A stretch of DNA of 59,792 bases, from assembly GCF_004795015.1 (NCBI RefSeq), contig NZ_SSBI01000051.1, positions 1-59,792 of the forward strand. The letters run 5' to 3'. Under the pieces are notes generated by a model. That model was not told the origin of the DNA, did no database searches, and saw only the letters and a program-made list of their open reading frames with translations. Both the position numbers and the translations under genes were made by a program. This DNA comes from Streptomyces sp. A1277. GTDB lineage: Bacteria > Actinomycetota > Actinomycetes > Streptomycetales > Streptomycetaceae. Shown piece by piece: positions 7,736 through 15,611 of this stretch; the first letter of the stretch is position 1; the number at the start of each line of letters is the position of its first letter.

Positions 7736-7870
7736 ACCCGTTCGGATTGATCGATGGCGCGGAAAATGGACGGCTCGAAGGGTCCGCCGCAGGCCCTGGC
7801 TCACACCTGACAGCCTCATCGCGCACCGCCTCCACCTGGGGAAACGCCGTGTGAGGCTCCCAGCCTGGTG

Positions 7871-8686
7871 TCACGCCGTCTGCTCCAGGCGGCGCGGCAC
7901 GGCCACCGTGCGACCGGCCTTCTCGTCTCGGGCTCGGCGCAGCGCGGCGGCCTCGGTCGCGGCGGCCTGACGGCGGCGCTGGAGACGGGCCTGCTCGATC
8001 GGTGCCGGCGCATCGTCGGGGACGGCGTCGGGCTCGGGGAACGCCCGGCGAGACAGCTCGCGCATCGCCCGGGTCTGCCGCTCCACCGCTTCCGCGATGC
8101 CCGGATCCACCCGGGACGGCGGCGCGGCCTGGCGGTGCGCCTCGATCGCGCGCCGGTACCCGTCCGGCGGCGGCCGGCGCTCCACCGGAACGGCAGGCAC
8201 GGCCGGGGCCGGGGCGGCGGCCGCCGTGGTGGTGGAGCCGGTCTGCACAGGTGCGGGCGCCAGGACATGCAGGGCGCGGACGTGTCCGCCCTGCACCCGC
8301 TCGTTGGCCGCCGCGATCAGCTTCGGTGCGCTCCAGCGCAGCTTCGTGCCGACGGCCGGGGCGTCGGGGACGACGTCCAGGCGGCCGGTCTCCGCGTCGA
8401 ACGCGGTCGCCTGCACGCGCCCGGCGAGCTCGGGCACGGCCGCGGCGAGGATGTCGTCGAAGTCGGCGAGGACGGATCCGCCGGCGGCCGGGGCGACCAT
8501 GCCGCGCTCGGTCATCATCATGCCGATCGCCGCACCGAGCCCGAGCGGCTCGCGGCCGTCGCGGCGTACGACGGTGGTGGTGCGCCGCTTCGGCTTCCTG
8601 ATGGCGGCGCCGTTCTTCTTCGCTGCCTCCCGGGCCGCGATGAGGGCCTGGCGGGCGAGGTCGACGCCGCCCAGCTCGCCGGTCAT
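7871..8686 (-). CDS. DciA-like (DUF721) protein
   Basis: A 271-residue protein from ATG 8686, overlapping the stop of the preceding gene by four bases. The first half matches DUF721/DciA: GVDLARQALIAAREAAKKNG, a basic patch, LGLGAAIGMMMTERG, and the KH-like core DILAAAVPELAGRVQATAFD ending LIAAANERVQGGHVRALHVL. DciA proteins interact with the replicative helicase DnaB. The second half is a proline-rich linker and a long charged helix (about 190-265) of unknown role. Being coupled to a large candidate replication protein and followed by tap-tpg, it probably brings the host helicase to the plasmid origin. The family call is good; the loading role is inference. Confidence 0.72.
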   Translation of the reverse strand: MTGELGGVDLARQALIAAREAAKKNGAAIRKPKRRTTTVVRRDGREPLGLGAAIGMMMTERGMVAPAAGGSVLADFDDILAAAVPELAGRVQATAFDAETGRLDVVPDAPAVGTKLRWSAPKLIAAANERVQGGHVRALHVLAPAPVQTGSTTTAAAAPAPAVPAVPVERRPPPDGYRRAIEAHRQAAPPSRVDPGIAEAVERQTRAMRELSRRAFPEPDAVPDDAPAPIEQARLQRRRQAAATEAAALRRARDEKAGRTVAVPRRLEQTA

Positions 8687-11316
8687 GCGATCACCACCCC
8701 GGTGGCGTCGCCGTCCAGCGGGCGCGCGGCGAGGCCGGGCAGCCGCTCCGTCCACGACGCGGGCCTCTCGGGCCGGGTCACGGTCTGCTCGCGCAGCTGC
8801 TCCAGCCGCGCCGCCAGCAGGTACTCGGCTACGCGTTCGCGTGCCGTGTCGGCGGCCTTCGTCGCGGCGGCGACGGCGTCCGCACCGGTCGGGTTGTGCC
8901 GGAACCAGGGGCGGCCCTGCTCGGACCGGTATGCGCGTCGGGCCTCGGCTTCGGCCTCCGGGGTGCTGCCCAGCGCCGCCAGGGCGTCGTCCTGGTACTC
9001 GCCGACGGCCTGCTGCGCGGCCTGGAACGCGGTGAACGCGGACGCGTCCGCAGCCGCCTGCGGATCGGCCTCCAGGGTGGACACGTCGGTGATCTGGAGG
9101 AACTCCTGCCACGCGGCGGCGGTGCTGTCCTCGATGGCCGCGCGGGCCCCGGCGACGGCGGCCGCGACGCTGGCCGGGTCGCTCAGGTCGGCGGATCCGG
9201 CCGCTGCGAGGAGGCCGGCCTCACCGATCAGGGCCTCGGTCTGGCGGCGGTGGTCGCACGCTTCGCACAGCCCGGCCGCCCGGCCGCGCCCGCAGTCCTC
9301 GCACGCCAGCGCCTGGCGGGCCGCGTCGGCGGCGGCCGCGGCCTGCCGCTCGCGTTCCGCCTGCTCAGCAGCCGCCGCATGGGCCGCATCGCGCCGGGCC
9401 CGCTCCGCGCGGGCCTGCTCCTGGCGCCAGGCGAGGTCCTCCGCCTCGATGGCGGCCCGCTCGCGCAGCCTCTCCTCGAGGACGCGGCGGCGCTCGCCGC
9501 CGGCCAGGCCGGGCAGCTCCCGGTCGATGTCCGCGCCGATCCGGGCACGCCAGGCACGGCGCAGGTGGATGACGTTGCCGCAGTTCTCGCAGTCCTCGCC
9601 CGTGTCGAGCCGGACCCCGTCGTCGCACTTGCGGTGCGAGCACGCCTGCCGCTGGGGAAGCCCCCGCCGGATCAGCCACCCGTACGGGCCGGTGACCATC
9701 GCCTCGCCGCCGGTCTCCGCCAGGCGGTCAGTGAGCCGGTCGGCCAGCAGCCGCGGCGCACCCTCCGGCGCCACGCCCAGGCCCGCCAGGTGCGCCAGCT
9801 CCGCCTTCGCGGCGGCCTCCACCTGGTCCTGCTGCCAACCCGACAGCCGCTCCCACAGCCAGGAGACCGGCCCCAGCGCTACCCGCAGACGAAGATCAGC
9901 CGGAAGGGCCACCCGCCTCTGCTGCTGCGCCTTTTCCCACCCCGCGGCCTTCGGCCGGCCACCGGCACCAGCCCCGGCAGCGCGCTGCCCCACCCGCTCA
10001 TCGACCGGGGACTCCTTCGGCTTTTCCCCGCGCAGCGGGCCGTCCTCGGCCACCGGCGACCCGCTCGCGGCAACGTCGGTCTCGCCGTCGACGGCCTGGC
10101 CCTCGCCCGCGCACACGCGCTCCGGCCGACGGCCTTCACCCCCACGGCCTTCGCCGGAAAAACCACAATCAAGCTGCGGAGAAACGACGGCAGTAACCCC
10201 AGAAGCGTGGTCTGCGTGGAGCTCTGCACCATCGGGACGCTCCTGATCCACCGCCTCCCCGACGCCCTCAGCACCGTCGATCCCAGGCGTACCAAGGGCA
10301 CCAGCGGTCCCGGCCGGACCATGATCTCCGCACGCACCATCGGGACGCGCCGAAAACACCGACCCGGCCCCCGAAACAGCCTCCACAGAGGCCAGGCGAC
10401 GGCCGTACGCGCGGGCGACCGGCAGCAGCATGACCCGGCCCCGGCCGCGCATCCGCGTCGACGTCTCCCGGTGCTGCCGCGCCACGACACCGGCCTCCGT
10501 CAGCCGGGCCAGCACCTTCCGCGCCCCCGACGGCGAGCAGCCCAGCAGCCGGGCCAGCGTCGCCGCCCCGCGCCCCTCGCGCTTCTTCACCGAGCCGCCG
10601 ACCAGCTGCAGCCAGCCCGACGCCCGCGTGTTCAGCACCATCAGCAGCAGCCCGAGCCGGTCGGTCGCCGCGCCCTTGCCCGTCCGGCCGGCCAGCAGCC
10701 CCGGCGGCGTCGGCTCCTTGTCCTTCGGCGTCCAGCCGTGCCCGAACAGCGCCTCGCACAGGTGCAGCAGCGTCGCCAGCTCCGCCTTCGTCAGCGCCAG
10801 CGGGTGCCCCGCTCCCCCGCCGTGGTGCGCGCGCCACAGCGGCATGACCAGGCAGTCCAGCCCGGTCGGGTGCCCCTTCCCGTCCCTCACGACCTGCGTG
10901 TGCACCGCGTCCGAGCCGCGGAGCACGGGCAGCACCTTGTGGTGGACCGTCGACTCCTTCATGCCCATCCACCGGCCGAGCTCCGCGCCCCAGATCGAGG
11001 TCTGGAGGTCGTCGTCCTCGCCCTTCGGCGCCCGCGACTTCGCGTACAGCACCACGGCCGCCAGCTTCGGCGCGTCCTTCAACCCGGCGATCGACGGATC
11101 CGCCAGCAGCGCCTGGACCGCGTCGCGCAGCCGCAGCCGCATCGCCCGACCGAGGCGCAGCGGGTCCTCCGGGCCCTCACCGTCCGGGACCCCGGAGGCC
11201 GGCGCCGACCGCAGCGCGTTCCGCTGCCCGGGAAGCCAGGACCCGTCGACGGAGTTGTCGACGAAGTCCCGCGCAGGGTGGTCCAGCACGGCGGCCGACG
11301 CCGCTCCCGCGCTCAC
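8683..11316 (-). CDS. Large plasmid protein with two winged-helix regions and zinc motifs; candidate replication initiator
   Basis: An 877-residue protein from GTG 11316; its ribosome site is weak (GGGGAT), so a start further in is possible. The first 300 residues hold two winged-helix-like regions: one around SIWGAELGRWMGMKESTVHH and one around ATLARLLGCSPSGARKVLAR, the layout of many plasmid initiators. A low-complexity acidic linker follows (about 325-450, encoded by a less GC-rich stretch near 10.1-10.4 kb). Two cysteine clusters come next: CSHRKC...CENC near 555-575 and CEDCGRGRAAGLCEACDHRR near 670-690, both zinc-binding in appearance. The protein ends in a long charged helical region. 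It heads the operon with DciA, tap and tpg. The initiator role is inferred; I cannot name the family. Confidence 0.7.
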   Translation of the reverse strand: MSAGAASAAVLDHPARDFVDNSVDGSWLPGQRNALRSAPASGVPDGEGPEDPLRLGRAMRLRLRDAVQALLADPSIAGLKDAPKLAAVVLYAKSRAPKGEDDDLQTSIWGAELGRWMGMKESTVHHKVLPVLRGSDAVHTQVVRDGKGHPTGLDCLVMPLWRAHHGGGAGHPLALTKAELATLLHLCEALFGHGWTPKDKEPTPPGLLAGRTGKGAATDRLGLLLMVLNTRASGWLQLVGGSVKKREGRGAATLARLLGCSPSGARKVLARLTEAGVVARQHRETSTRMRGRGRVMLLPVARAYGRRLASVEAVSGAGSVFSARPDGACGDHGPAGTAGALGTPGIDGAEGVGEAVDQERPDGAELHADHASGVTAVVSPQLDCGFSGEGRGGEGRRPERVCAGEGQAVDGETDVAASGSPVAEDGPLRGEKPKESPVDERVGQRAAGAGAGGRPKAAGWEKAQQQRRVALPADLRLRVALGPVSWLWERLSGWQQDQVEAAAKAELAHLAGLGVAPEGAPRLLADRLTDRLAETGGEAMVTGPYGWLIRRGLPQRQACSHRKCDDGVRLDTGEDCENCGNVIHLRRAWRARIGADIDRELPGLAGGERRRVLEERLRERAAIEAEDLAWRQEQARAERARRDAAHAAAAEQAERERQAAAAADAARQALACEDCGRGRAAGLCEACDHRRQTEALIGEAGLLAAAGSADLSDPASVAAAVAGARAAIEDSTAAAWQEFLQITDVSTLEADPQAAADASAFTAFQAAQQAVGEYQDDALAALGSTPEAEAEARRAYRSEQGRPWFRHNPTGADAVAAATKAADTARERVAEYLLAARLEQLREQTVTRPERPASWTERLPGLAARPLDGDATGVVIA

Positions 11317-11378
11317 AGGGACATCCCCGAGGTCAGGCGGTCAGCCGACCGGGCGTAAACGGTGTGACAGTTGGGGGG

Positions 11379-11394
11379 TGTGATATACGTCACA
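11379..11394. promoter_or_regulatory. CRP-type palindrome upstream of the large replication-type gene
   Basis: TGTGATATACGTCACA fits TGTGA-N6-TCACA, the site bound by Crp-family regulators, 63 bases upstream of the GTG at 11316. A second TGTGAC word lies at about 11363. Regulation by a host Crp is an inference. Confidence 0.5.
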
Positions 11395-11921
11395 ATCCCG
11401 GTGGAGGGGACACCACAACCTGCGGTAATCACCCCAGAGGGGGTACTGACCTGGTCGTGGTCGACCTGACAAGTCGACCGGAGCTCGTGCACTATGGCGT
11501 TAACCGCCTTCCATATAGATCAACAAGGACCGACCTCCGTTGGAGATCGGACGGGTGGGGCGCCCCCTCCGTGAGGAGCGGGCACCGGACGAAGAACCAG
11601 AGGCGGGTCTCCCTTCCTTGACGTGATTCGAACGGGTGTTCCAAAGGCCCTTGCCGGGGCTGGCGGAACGGAGAAGCCACTTCGGTGGCGAAGCCGCTTC
11701 GGCGGTGCTGTGCAGAAGCCCCCTTGCCGGGGGGCCGCTGCGGTGGTGCGTGGTCCTTACGGACCGGGTACTGCGACTGATTGCTCAACCCAGCTCGATG
11801 AGCTGGAGCCCAGGACCGGCTGGAACCGGGGACTGGGCGGCCGACCTCTGGTCGGCGTGAAGGGCCGCGCGAGGCCAAAGTGGATTGCCGTCCACTCGTC
11901 TGGCGCGCGCGGCCGGTGGCG
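11395..11921. other. Non-coding region with a cluster of stable hairpins
   Basis: No gene is supportable here. From about 11640 to 11860 there is an unusual run of short hairpins: GCCAC-TTCG-GTGGC, GCCGC-TTCG-GCGGT, CCCCC-TTGCC-GGGGG, GGTCC-TTAC-GGACC, CAGCTC-GAT-GAGCTG and CGACC-TCT-GGTCG, with an enclosing GTTCC...GGAAC stem around 11638-11670. Several have UUCG-type loops and would be very stable as RNA. The CTTGCC loop also resembles those of the telomere palindromes. Upstream, GGTCGAC...GTCGACC forms a further hairpin near 11460-11480. It could be a structured RNA, an origin or an old telomere-like relic. Confidence 0.5.
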
Positions 11922-12050
11922 CTACGTCACCCCGACCCCCTTGATTCCGAGGCCGGTGTCGGCGTACGCGAAGGCGCACTCGATGGCGTGATCGCGGTGG
12001 AGGAACGGCGTAGCTGCGCGTGGAGTTCCGCACACGCGGGTAGTCTTCAT
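11922..12050 (-). CDS. 42-residue protein with a perfect Shine-Dalgarno sequence
   Basis: On the minus strand ATG 12050 follows AAAGGAGGTGATC, an exact complement of the 16S rRNA 3' end, ten bases upstream. The product is 42 residues, cysteine-containing (MKTTRVCGTPRAATPFL, CAFAYADTGLGIKGVGVT), with no recognised family. Its upstream region (12051-12333) is otherwise empty. The ribosome site makes translation likely, but the product could also be a leader peptide. Confidence 0.5.
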   Translation of the reverse strand: MKTTRVCGTPRAATPFLHRDHAIECAFAYADTGLGIKGVGVT

Positions 12051-12333
12051 CTCGCGATCACCTCCTTTCCAGGTGTCGCCCAACGAGGCATTGCCCCGTA
12101 CGAGGCCCCGAGGACCATGCCCGGTCCCGGGGTTCTCGTCGTTATGGATCACTTCTGGGCACAGCCTAACCGCACGACCCGACAGAACTACGGGACGAAT
12201 TCGGGAAGCGTCCGAGGTGCCCGGAATGCCGCGCCCGCCGGACGGGAAGCGCGAAGTGAATTGCCCGCCAGATGGGATGAGCACCGGTCACTCCTTCCTG
12301 GGTTGCAGTCAGGTCCTCTTTGGCTCCGCGGGA

Positions 12334-12888
12334 TCAGCCTGCGAATTTTGAGGAGCCGGGATCGTTCAGCAGAGCGTTCGGGTGACGTACGACTGAGGCC
12401 GACCGCTGGCCCATCCATCCGGACAGGCGATGGGCTGGGGCTTCAGTACGGACGTGCTCGAACCCCTCGCGCAGGTAGAACCGTTGCAGCTCCAGGTTGT
12501 CGCGCCAGCAGTCCAGGCGAACCCAGGTCTTGTTCTGCGCGCGTGCCTGGCTGCCAGCCCAATCGAGGAGACGACCGCCAAGATTGCTGCCCTTTGCGGC
12601 CCGCGCGGTGATGAGTTTCGCTACGTAGATGGCGCGTTCGGGAGAGTCGCTCGGTCGCCAGAAATCCATGTCGGCCGGGGCGAGTGTCACTGTGGCGAGC
12701 ACGCTGCCGTCGTCGACGACCCAGGTTCGGCCGGCCTCGATATCGGCCATCCATTTCGCCAAGGCTGGACCGCGGGTCCGAGGGTTCCTCCACTGATCAA
12801 TCCCGGCGGCAGCGAGCCAGCCTTCCGCCTCGATGCGCAGCGCCATCAGGGCGTCAACATCTGCCGTAGTGGCGAGGCGCAGTGTCAC
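12334..12888 (-). CDS. GNAT-family N-acetyltransferase
   Basis: A 184-residue GNAT protein from GTG 12888, whose start overlaps the stop of the GntR gene upstream, so the two are translated together. GNAT hallmarks in order: LRLATTADVDALMALRIEAE at the N-terminus, the strand region VDDGSVLATVTLAPADMDFW, the acetyl-CoA loop region IYVAKLITARAAKGSNLGGR leading into LLDWAGSQARAQNKTWVRLD, and the C-terminal FYLREGFEHVR. The acceptor is unknown. Coupling to a GntR-type regulator suggests a ligand-controlled modification or resistance function (inference). Confidence 0.85.
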   Translation of the reverse strand: MTLRLATTADVDALMALRIEAEGWLAAAGIDQWRNPRTRGPALAKWMADIEAGRTWVVDDGSVLATVTLAPADMDFWRPSDSPERAIYVAKLITARAAKGSNLGGRLLDWAGSQARAQNKTWVRLDCWRDNLELQRFYLREGFEHVRTEAPAHRLSGWMGQRSASVVRHPNALLNDPGSSKFAG

Positions 12889-13655
12889 CGGTTGATCTCC
12901 AGTTCGTAGATGATCCGGTTGCGGTCGCCCGGGGCAATCGTGACCATCACACGGACCGGAACGCCGTCGGCTCCGTAGCCAATTCGGACGTGCTGGCATA
13001 CAGGAGTGCCCGGCAGGTTCTGCAGATCGAGACGCTCGATCTCGGTACTCGTGGGCATCCTGATGTCGAGCTCGTCGCGGATGCGGTGTTGCGGGTTGCC
13101 CGTGGCGGCGAGGATGCCGCCCCTCATGGTCACGTCGCGCTCCTCCATGAGGGGAGTGCCTTCGGCGATCGAGACGGGGAACCATGAATCGGCGAGTTGG
13201 CACGGCTCGCCGTCGACGAGACGAAGCCGTCGGCGGGCAACGACGGGTGTGCCCGGCTCCAAGTTGAGCCAGTTCGCGATGTCCTTCGGCGCCGGTTCGG
13301 TCGAAACCTGCGGAGTGCCTTGCTCGGGCTCCCTGCCCTGGGCTCGGACCTGGGCTTTCCAGTCGTCGGTGTTGGTCACCGGGTCGTCGCTTCTCTCCCC
13401 GCGTTCGTACTCGCCGGGATTCCAGAGCAGCGGGTTGTAGACCCGTACGAACGCGCCCGCGCCCTGACGGGCAACGACGTGGCCCGATTCCTTGAGCTGA
13501 GTGATGGCCCGGTACACAACGAGTTCGCTGGCGCCGAACTCCGCCGCGATCTGCTTCGTGCTGGGCAGCTTGTCACCCGGCTGCAGCGCGCCGGAGCCGA
13601 TCCGGACGCGGAAGCTCTCCGCGATCGATCTGGCCGTAGCCGGCTTCTTATTCAT
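12885..13655 (-). CDS. GntR-family regulator, HutC type (UTRA domain)
   Basis: A 256-residue repressor. Residues 5-75 are a GntR winged helix (ATARSIAESFRVRIGSGALQ, LPSTKQIAAEFGASELVVYR). Residues about 110-255 are a UTRA ligand-binding domain (TPVVARRRLRLVDGEPCQLA, DSWFPVSIAEGTPL, TPVCQHVRIGYGADGVPVRV). Relatives on Streptomyces plasmids (Kor proteins) repress transfer genes. The ATG at 13655 has an AAGG nine bases upstream. A palindrome, AACTTCCGATAGGAAGTA, lies 18 bases upstream of the start, so the gene probably represses itself, and identical palindromes flank the transfer-region promoter near 15.3 kb. Confidence 0.88.
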   Translation of the reverse strand: MNKKPATARSIAESFRVRIGSGALQPGDKLPSTKQIAAEFGASELVVYRAITQLKESGHVVARQGAGAFVRVYNPLLWNPGEYERGERSDDPVTNTDDWKAQVRAQGREPEQGTPQVSTEPAPKDIANWLNLEPGTPVVARRRLRLVDGEPCQLADSWFPVSIAEGTPLMEERDVTMRGGILAATGNPQHRIRDELDIRMPTSTEIERLDLQNLPGTPVCQHVRIGYGADGVPVRVMVTIAPGDRNRIIYELEINR

Positions 13656-13672
13656 GGCGGGAACCTTAGCGC

Positions 13673-13690
13673 AACTTCCGATAGGAAGTA
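13673..13690. promoter_or_regulatory. GntR-type operator (copy 1)
   Basis: AACTTCCGATAGGAAGTA is palindromic apart from its centre and lies just upstream of the GntR gene. The same motif occurs twice at 15273-15290 and 15329-15346. Confidence 0.75.
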
Positions 13691-13750
13691 ATGGGTGGGG
13701 CCGATCAATCGGTCAGCGACCCATCGAACGGCCCCGAGCGGCGAGGTCGA

Positions 13751-14338
13751 TCAGCTGGTCGGCACGCTGTAGCGCAGCACCCAGGCGTCCGGAGCCAGCG
13801 TGTGCACGGTCACCTCGACAGCGCGGCCTGCGCTGGTGCGACCGATGTGAATGATGCGGATCAGGAGAGTCCCGGCCTCGATGCCGAGCACGGACGCCTC
13901 AGCCTCGGTCGCCGGGTGCTGCTGGATCTCCTCGGTGACCTCGGTCTGCTCGAAGCCGGCCTCCGCCATACGCGAGATGATCCCGCCCTTGCCCGGATCG
14001 GGCTGCTCGATTCCGGCGGCTTCAGCGACATCGAGGGGGATGTACGAGTCGGCCAGCTGCACCAGGCGGTCGTCGCTGAACATCCGACGCTTGCGAGTCG
14101 CAGCCTCGGTGCCGGCCTCCACGCCGAGGACCGCAGCGACGGCCTCCGGGGTCACGTCGCGCTCCACGGTCGTCTCGACACGCGGGACGCCGCCCAGCTT
14201 CCTGATCTCGGTGTCGAAAGCTCCGCGCGAGGCTCCCTCCTCCCGGCGGGCACGCAGGTAGCGGGTCGAGGAGTCACGCACGATCTTGTCGCTCACGGTG
14301 ATGAGTCCGTTCTTCGTCTGGTGGTGATAGGCAGTCAC
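13751..14338 (-). CDS. UTRA-only regulator-like protein (no DNA-binding domain)
   Basis: About 195 residues if it starts at GTG 14338, which overlaps the stop of the upstream GntR gene by four bases. The body is a UTRA domain: STRYLRARREEGASRGAFDT, VERDVTPEAVAAVLGVEAGT, VQLADSYIPLDVAEAAGIEQ, and the end EVTVHTLAPDAWVLRYSVP. The N-terminal winged helix of the GntR family is missing, and the short leading segment (VTAYHHQTKNGLITVSDKIV) looks like the end of one. It may be a truncated duplicate of the neighbouring GntR protein, or a ligand-binding partner that forms mixed dimers with it. Confidence 0.7.
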   Translation of the reverse strand: MTAYHHQTKNGLITVSDKIVRDSSTRYLRARREEGASRGAFDTEIRKLGGVPRVETTVERDVTPEAVAAVLGVEAGTEAATRKRRMFSDDRLVQLADSYIPLDVAEAAGIEQPDPGKGGIISRMAEAGFEQTEVTEEIQQHPATEAEASVLGIEAGTLLIRIIHIGRTSAGRAVEVTVHTLAPDAWVLRYSVPTS

Positions 14339-15123
14339 GCCGGATCGCCAGGTGCGTCCGGCGGGTCGATCGGCCAGGTGTAGCTCAGCGTCCATAGCGT
14401 CGTCGACACCACGTGCACGCAAGCCTCGACGACTCGCCCTTCCCCGCTGCGGGCCACATGCGTGATCTCGTACACCTGGCGTTCTACGGGGATAGCCAGG
14501 GCGTTGGCCTCCGCCGGACTGGGCGAGCGAACGTCGATGGTCTCAGTGATCGTCCGCTGGCCGTGACCCAGCTCTTCCAGGCGGGACTTCGAACCTCCTG
14601 CTCCAGTGTCCTGCTGTTCCAGCTGCGTTCCGAACGCGATGCTGCCCGGGAAGTAGCTGGTGGCCAACTGGACAACGATCTCGCCGGCGGACATGACCCG
14701 CGCCCGGATCAGCACCGTGTCTGGAGCTGAAGGATCGACATCGAGCAGCTCGGCAATGCGCGCCGGCGGGCTGCCGCGACTGATGTCGGTTTTGCTGACC
14801 GGCGCCATTCCCAAGCGCTCGATCTCGGCCGCGAAGGCACCGCGGGCCCCGTTCTGCTCCCGGGCGACACGCATGTACCGGCCGGTGCCGTCGCGGTGAA
14901 TCTTCCCCAGGATGGGCGACACGATCGTGCCCAACTTCTGGACACCGATGGTCAACCCACGCTCGGTCAGGTCGCTGTAGGCCCGCTGGACCGTGGTCCG
15001 TGAGCCGCGACCGGCAGCGACAAGCTCGGTGATCTTCGGCAGCTTCGTGCCGGGTGGGTACGCACCCTCCGCGATCTCGTTCGCAAGCTCGTCCGCGAGC
15101 TGCTTCCACCGTGGCGTTGCCAT
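14335..15123 (-). CDS. GntR-family regulator, HutC type (UTRA domain)
   Basis: A 262-residue protein from ATG 15123, six bases after GGGAGG. Winged helix at residues 1-75 (WKQLADELANEIAEGAYPPG, LPKITELVAAGRGSRTTVQR) and UTRA domain at about 85-245 (GRYMRVAREQNGARGAFAAE, VQLATSYFPGSIAFGTQLEQ, VVEACVHVVSTTLWTLSYTW). It is paralogous in plan to the regulator at 12885-13655. It is divergent from the rightward transfer region and separated from it by the two-operator promoter, so it is a good candidate repressor of transfer. Which of the GntR proteins binds which site is not resolved. Confidence 0.88.
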   Translation of the reverse strand: MATPRWKQLADELANEIAEGAYPPGTKLPKITELVAAGRGSRTTVQRAYSDLTERGLTIGVQKLGTIVSPILGKIHRDGTGRYMRVAREQNGARGAFAAEIERLGMAPVSKTDISRGSPPARIAELLDVDPSAPDTVLIRARVMSAGEIVVQLATSYFPGSIAFGTQLEQQDTGAGGSKSRLEELGHGQRTITETIDVRSPSPAEANALAIPVERQVYEITHVARSGEGRVVEACVHVVSTTLWTLSYTWPIDPPDAPGDPA

Positions 15124-15272
15124 GGCGCCTCCCTTCCTACGGTCTGACGACCCATCCAACCTTAATTCCGGTATTAACGCACGGGACTGCTTGACCCGCA
15201 GGAAAAAACCGGGATTATTCAACAGGTCGAATGTGGTGGCCCGCGCACGCAGGGTCACCGCGAAGCTCGACA

Positions 15273-15346
15273 AACTTCCTATCGGAAGCTGTTGACGGCG
15301 AGGCCCCTGCGGGTCTACCGTCTGGATCAGCTTCCGATAGGAAGTT
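15273..15346 (+). promoter_or_regulatory. Promoter of the transfer region framed by two GntR-type operators
   Basis: Two inverted copies of one palindrome lie at 15273-15290 (AACTTCCTATCGGAAGCT) and 15329-15346 (AGCTTCCGATAGGAAGTT, exactly the reverse complement of the first). Between them is TTGACG (15292-15297), an 18-base spacer and TACCGT (15316-15321), a plausible housekeeping promoter pointing right. Repressor dimers on both sites would bracket RNA polymerase. The motif is shared with the GntR gene promoter at 13673. Confidence 0.75.
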
Positions 15347-15611
15347 GCAACAGCCGGGAGAACAAGCCCGGTTACTGCGGGGCTCTCGGGCCCCGCTCTC
15401 GCACCACGCATGACCAGTCGCCACTTCGGTGGCCTCGGGGAGTCTGAGGCAACTAACTCCTCCCCGTGTCCGTGACTGCTGTTTGAACTGTCGCAGCGCG
15501 TATGCGTTGTCGGTCCGTCAGGACGCCCGGATCTTCCGGTGGGTGCTGGCGTGGCCGAGAGGGCACCCGCGACGCCTTACCCGACCCGCCTGCTTCGTGA
15601 GGAGTTTCCCC
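15347..15611 (+). promoter_or_regulatory. Structured untranslated leader of the transfer operon
   Basis: About 265 bases with no gene between the promoter and the first start codon. It holds several hairpins: CCGGG...CCCGG near 15355-15371, GCGGGGC...GCCCCGC near 15377-15396, GCCAC-TTCG-GTGGC near 15420-15433, and GGGGAG...CTCCTCCCC near 15437-15465. This could be an attenuator or a protein-binding leader; nothing known is recognised. Confidence 0.45.

Noticed and set aside
7868..11358. Long plus-strand frames opposite the DciA and large replication-type genes
   Set aside because: Shadows of well-supported minus-strand genes that overlap by ATGA.
11600..11660. A tRNA-like T-loop (GTTCGAATC on the minus strand)
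   Set aside because: The flanking bases do not form a T stem, and no anticodon or acceptor arm can be built around it.
15540..15580. A GGCCGAGAGG-type word like part of a tRNA-Ser or tRNA-Leu
   Set aside because: No cloverleaf can be assembled; it is part of the hairpin-rich leader.
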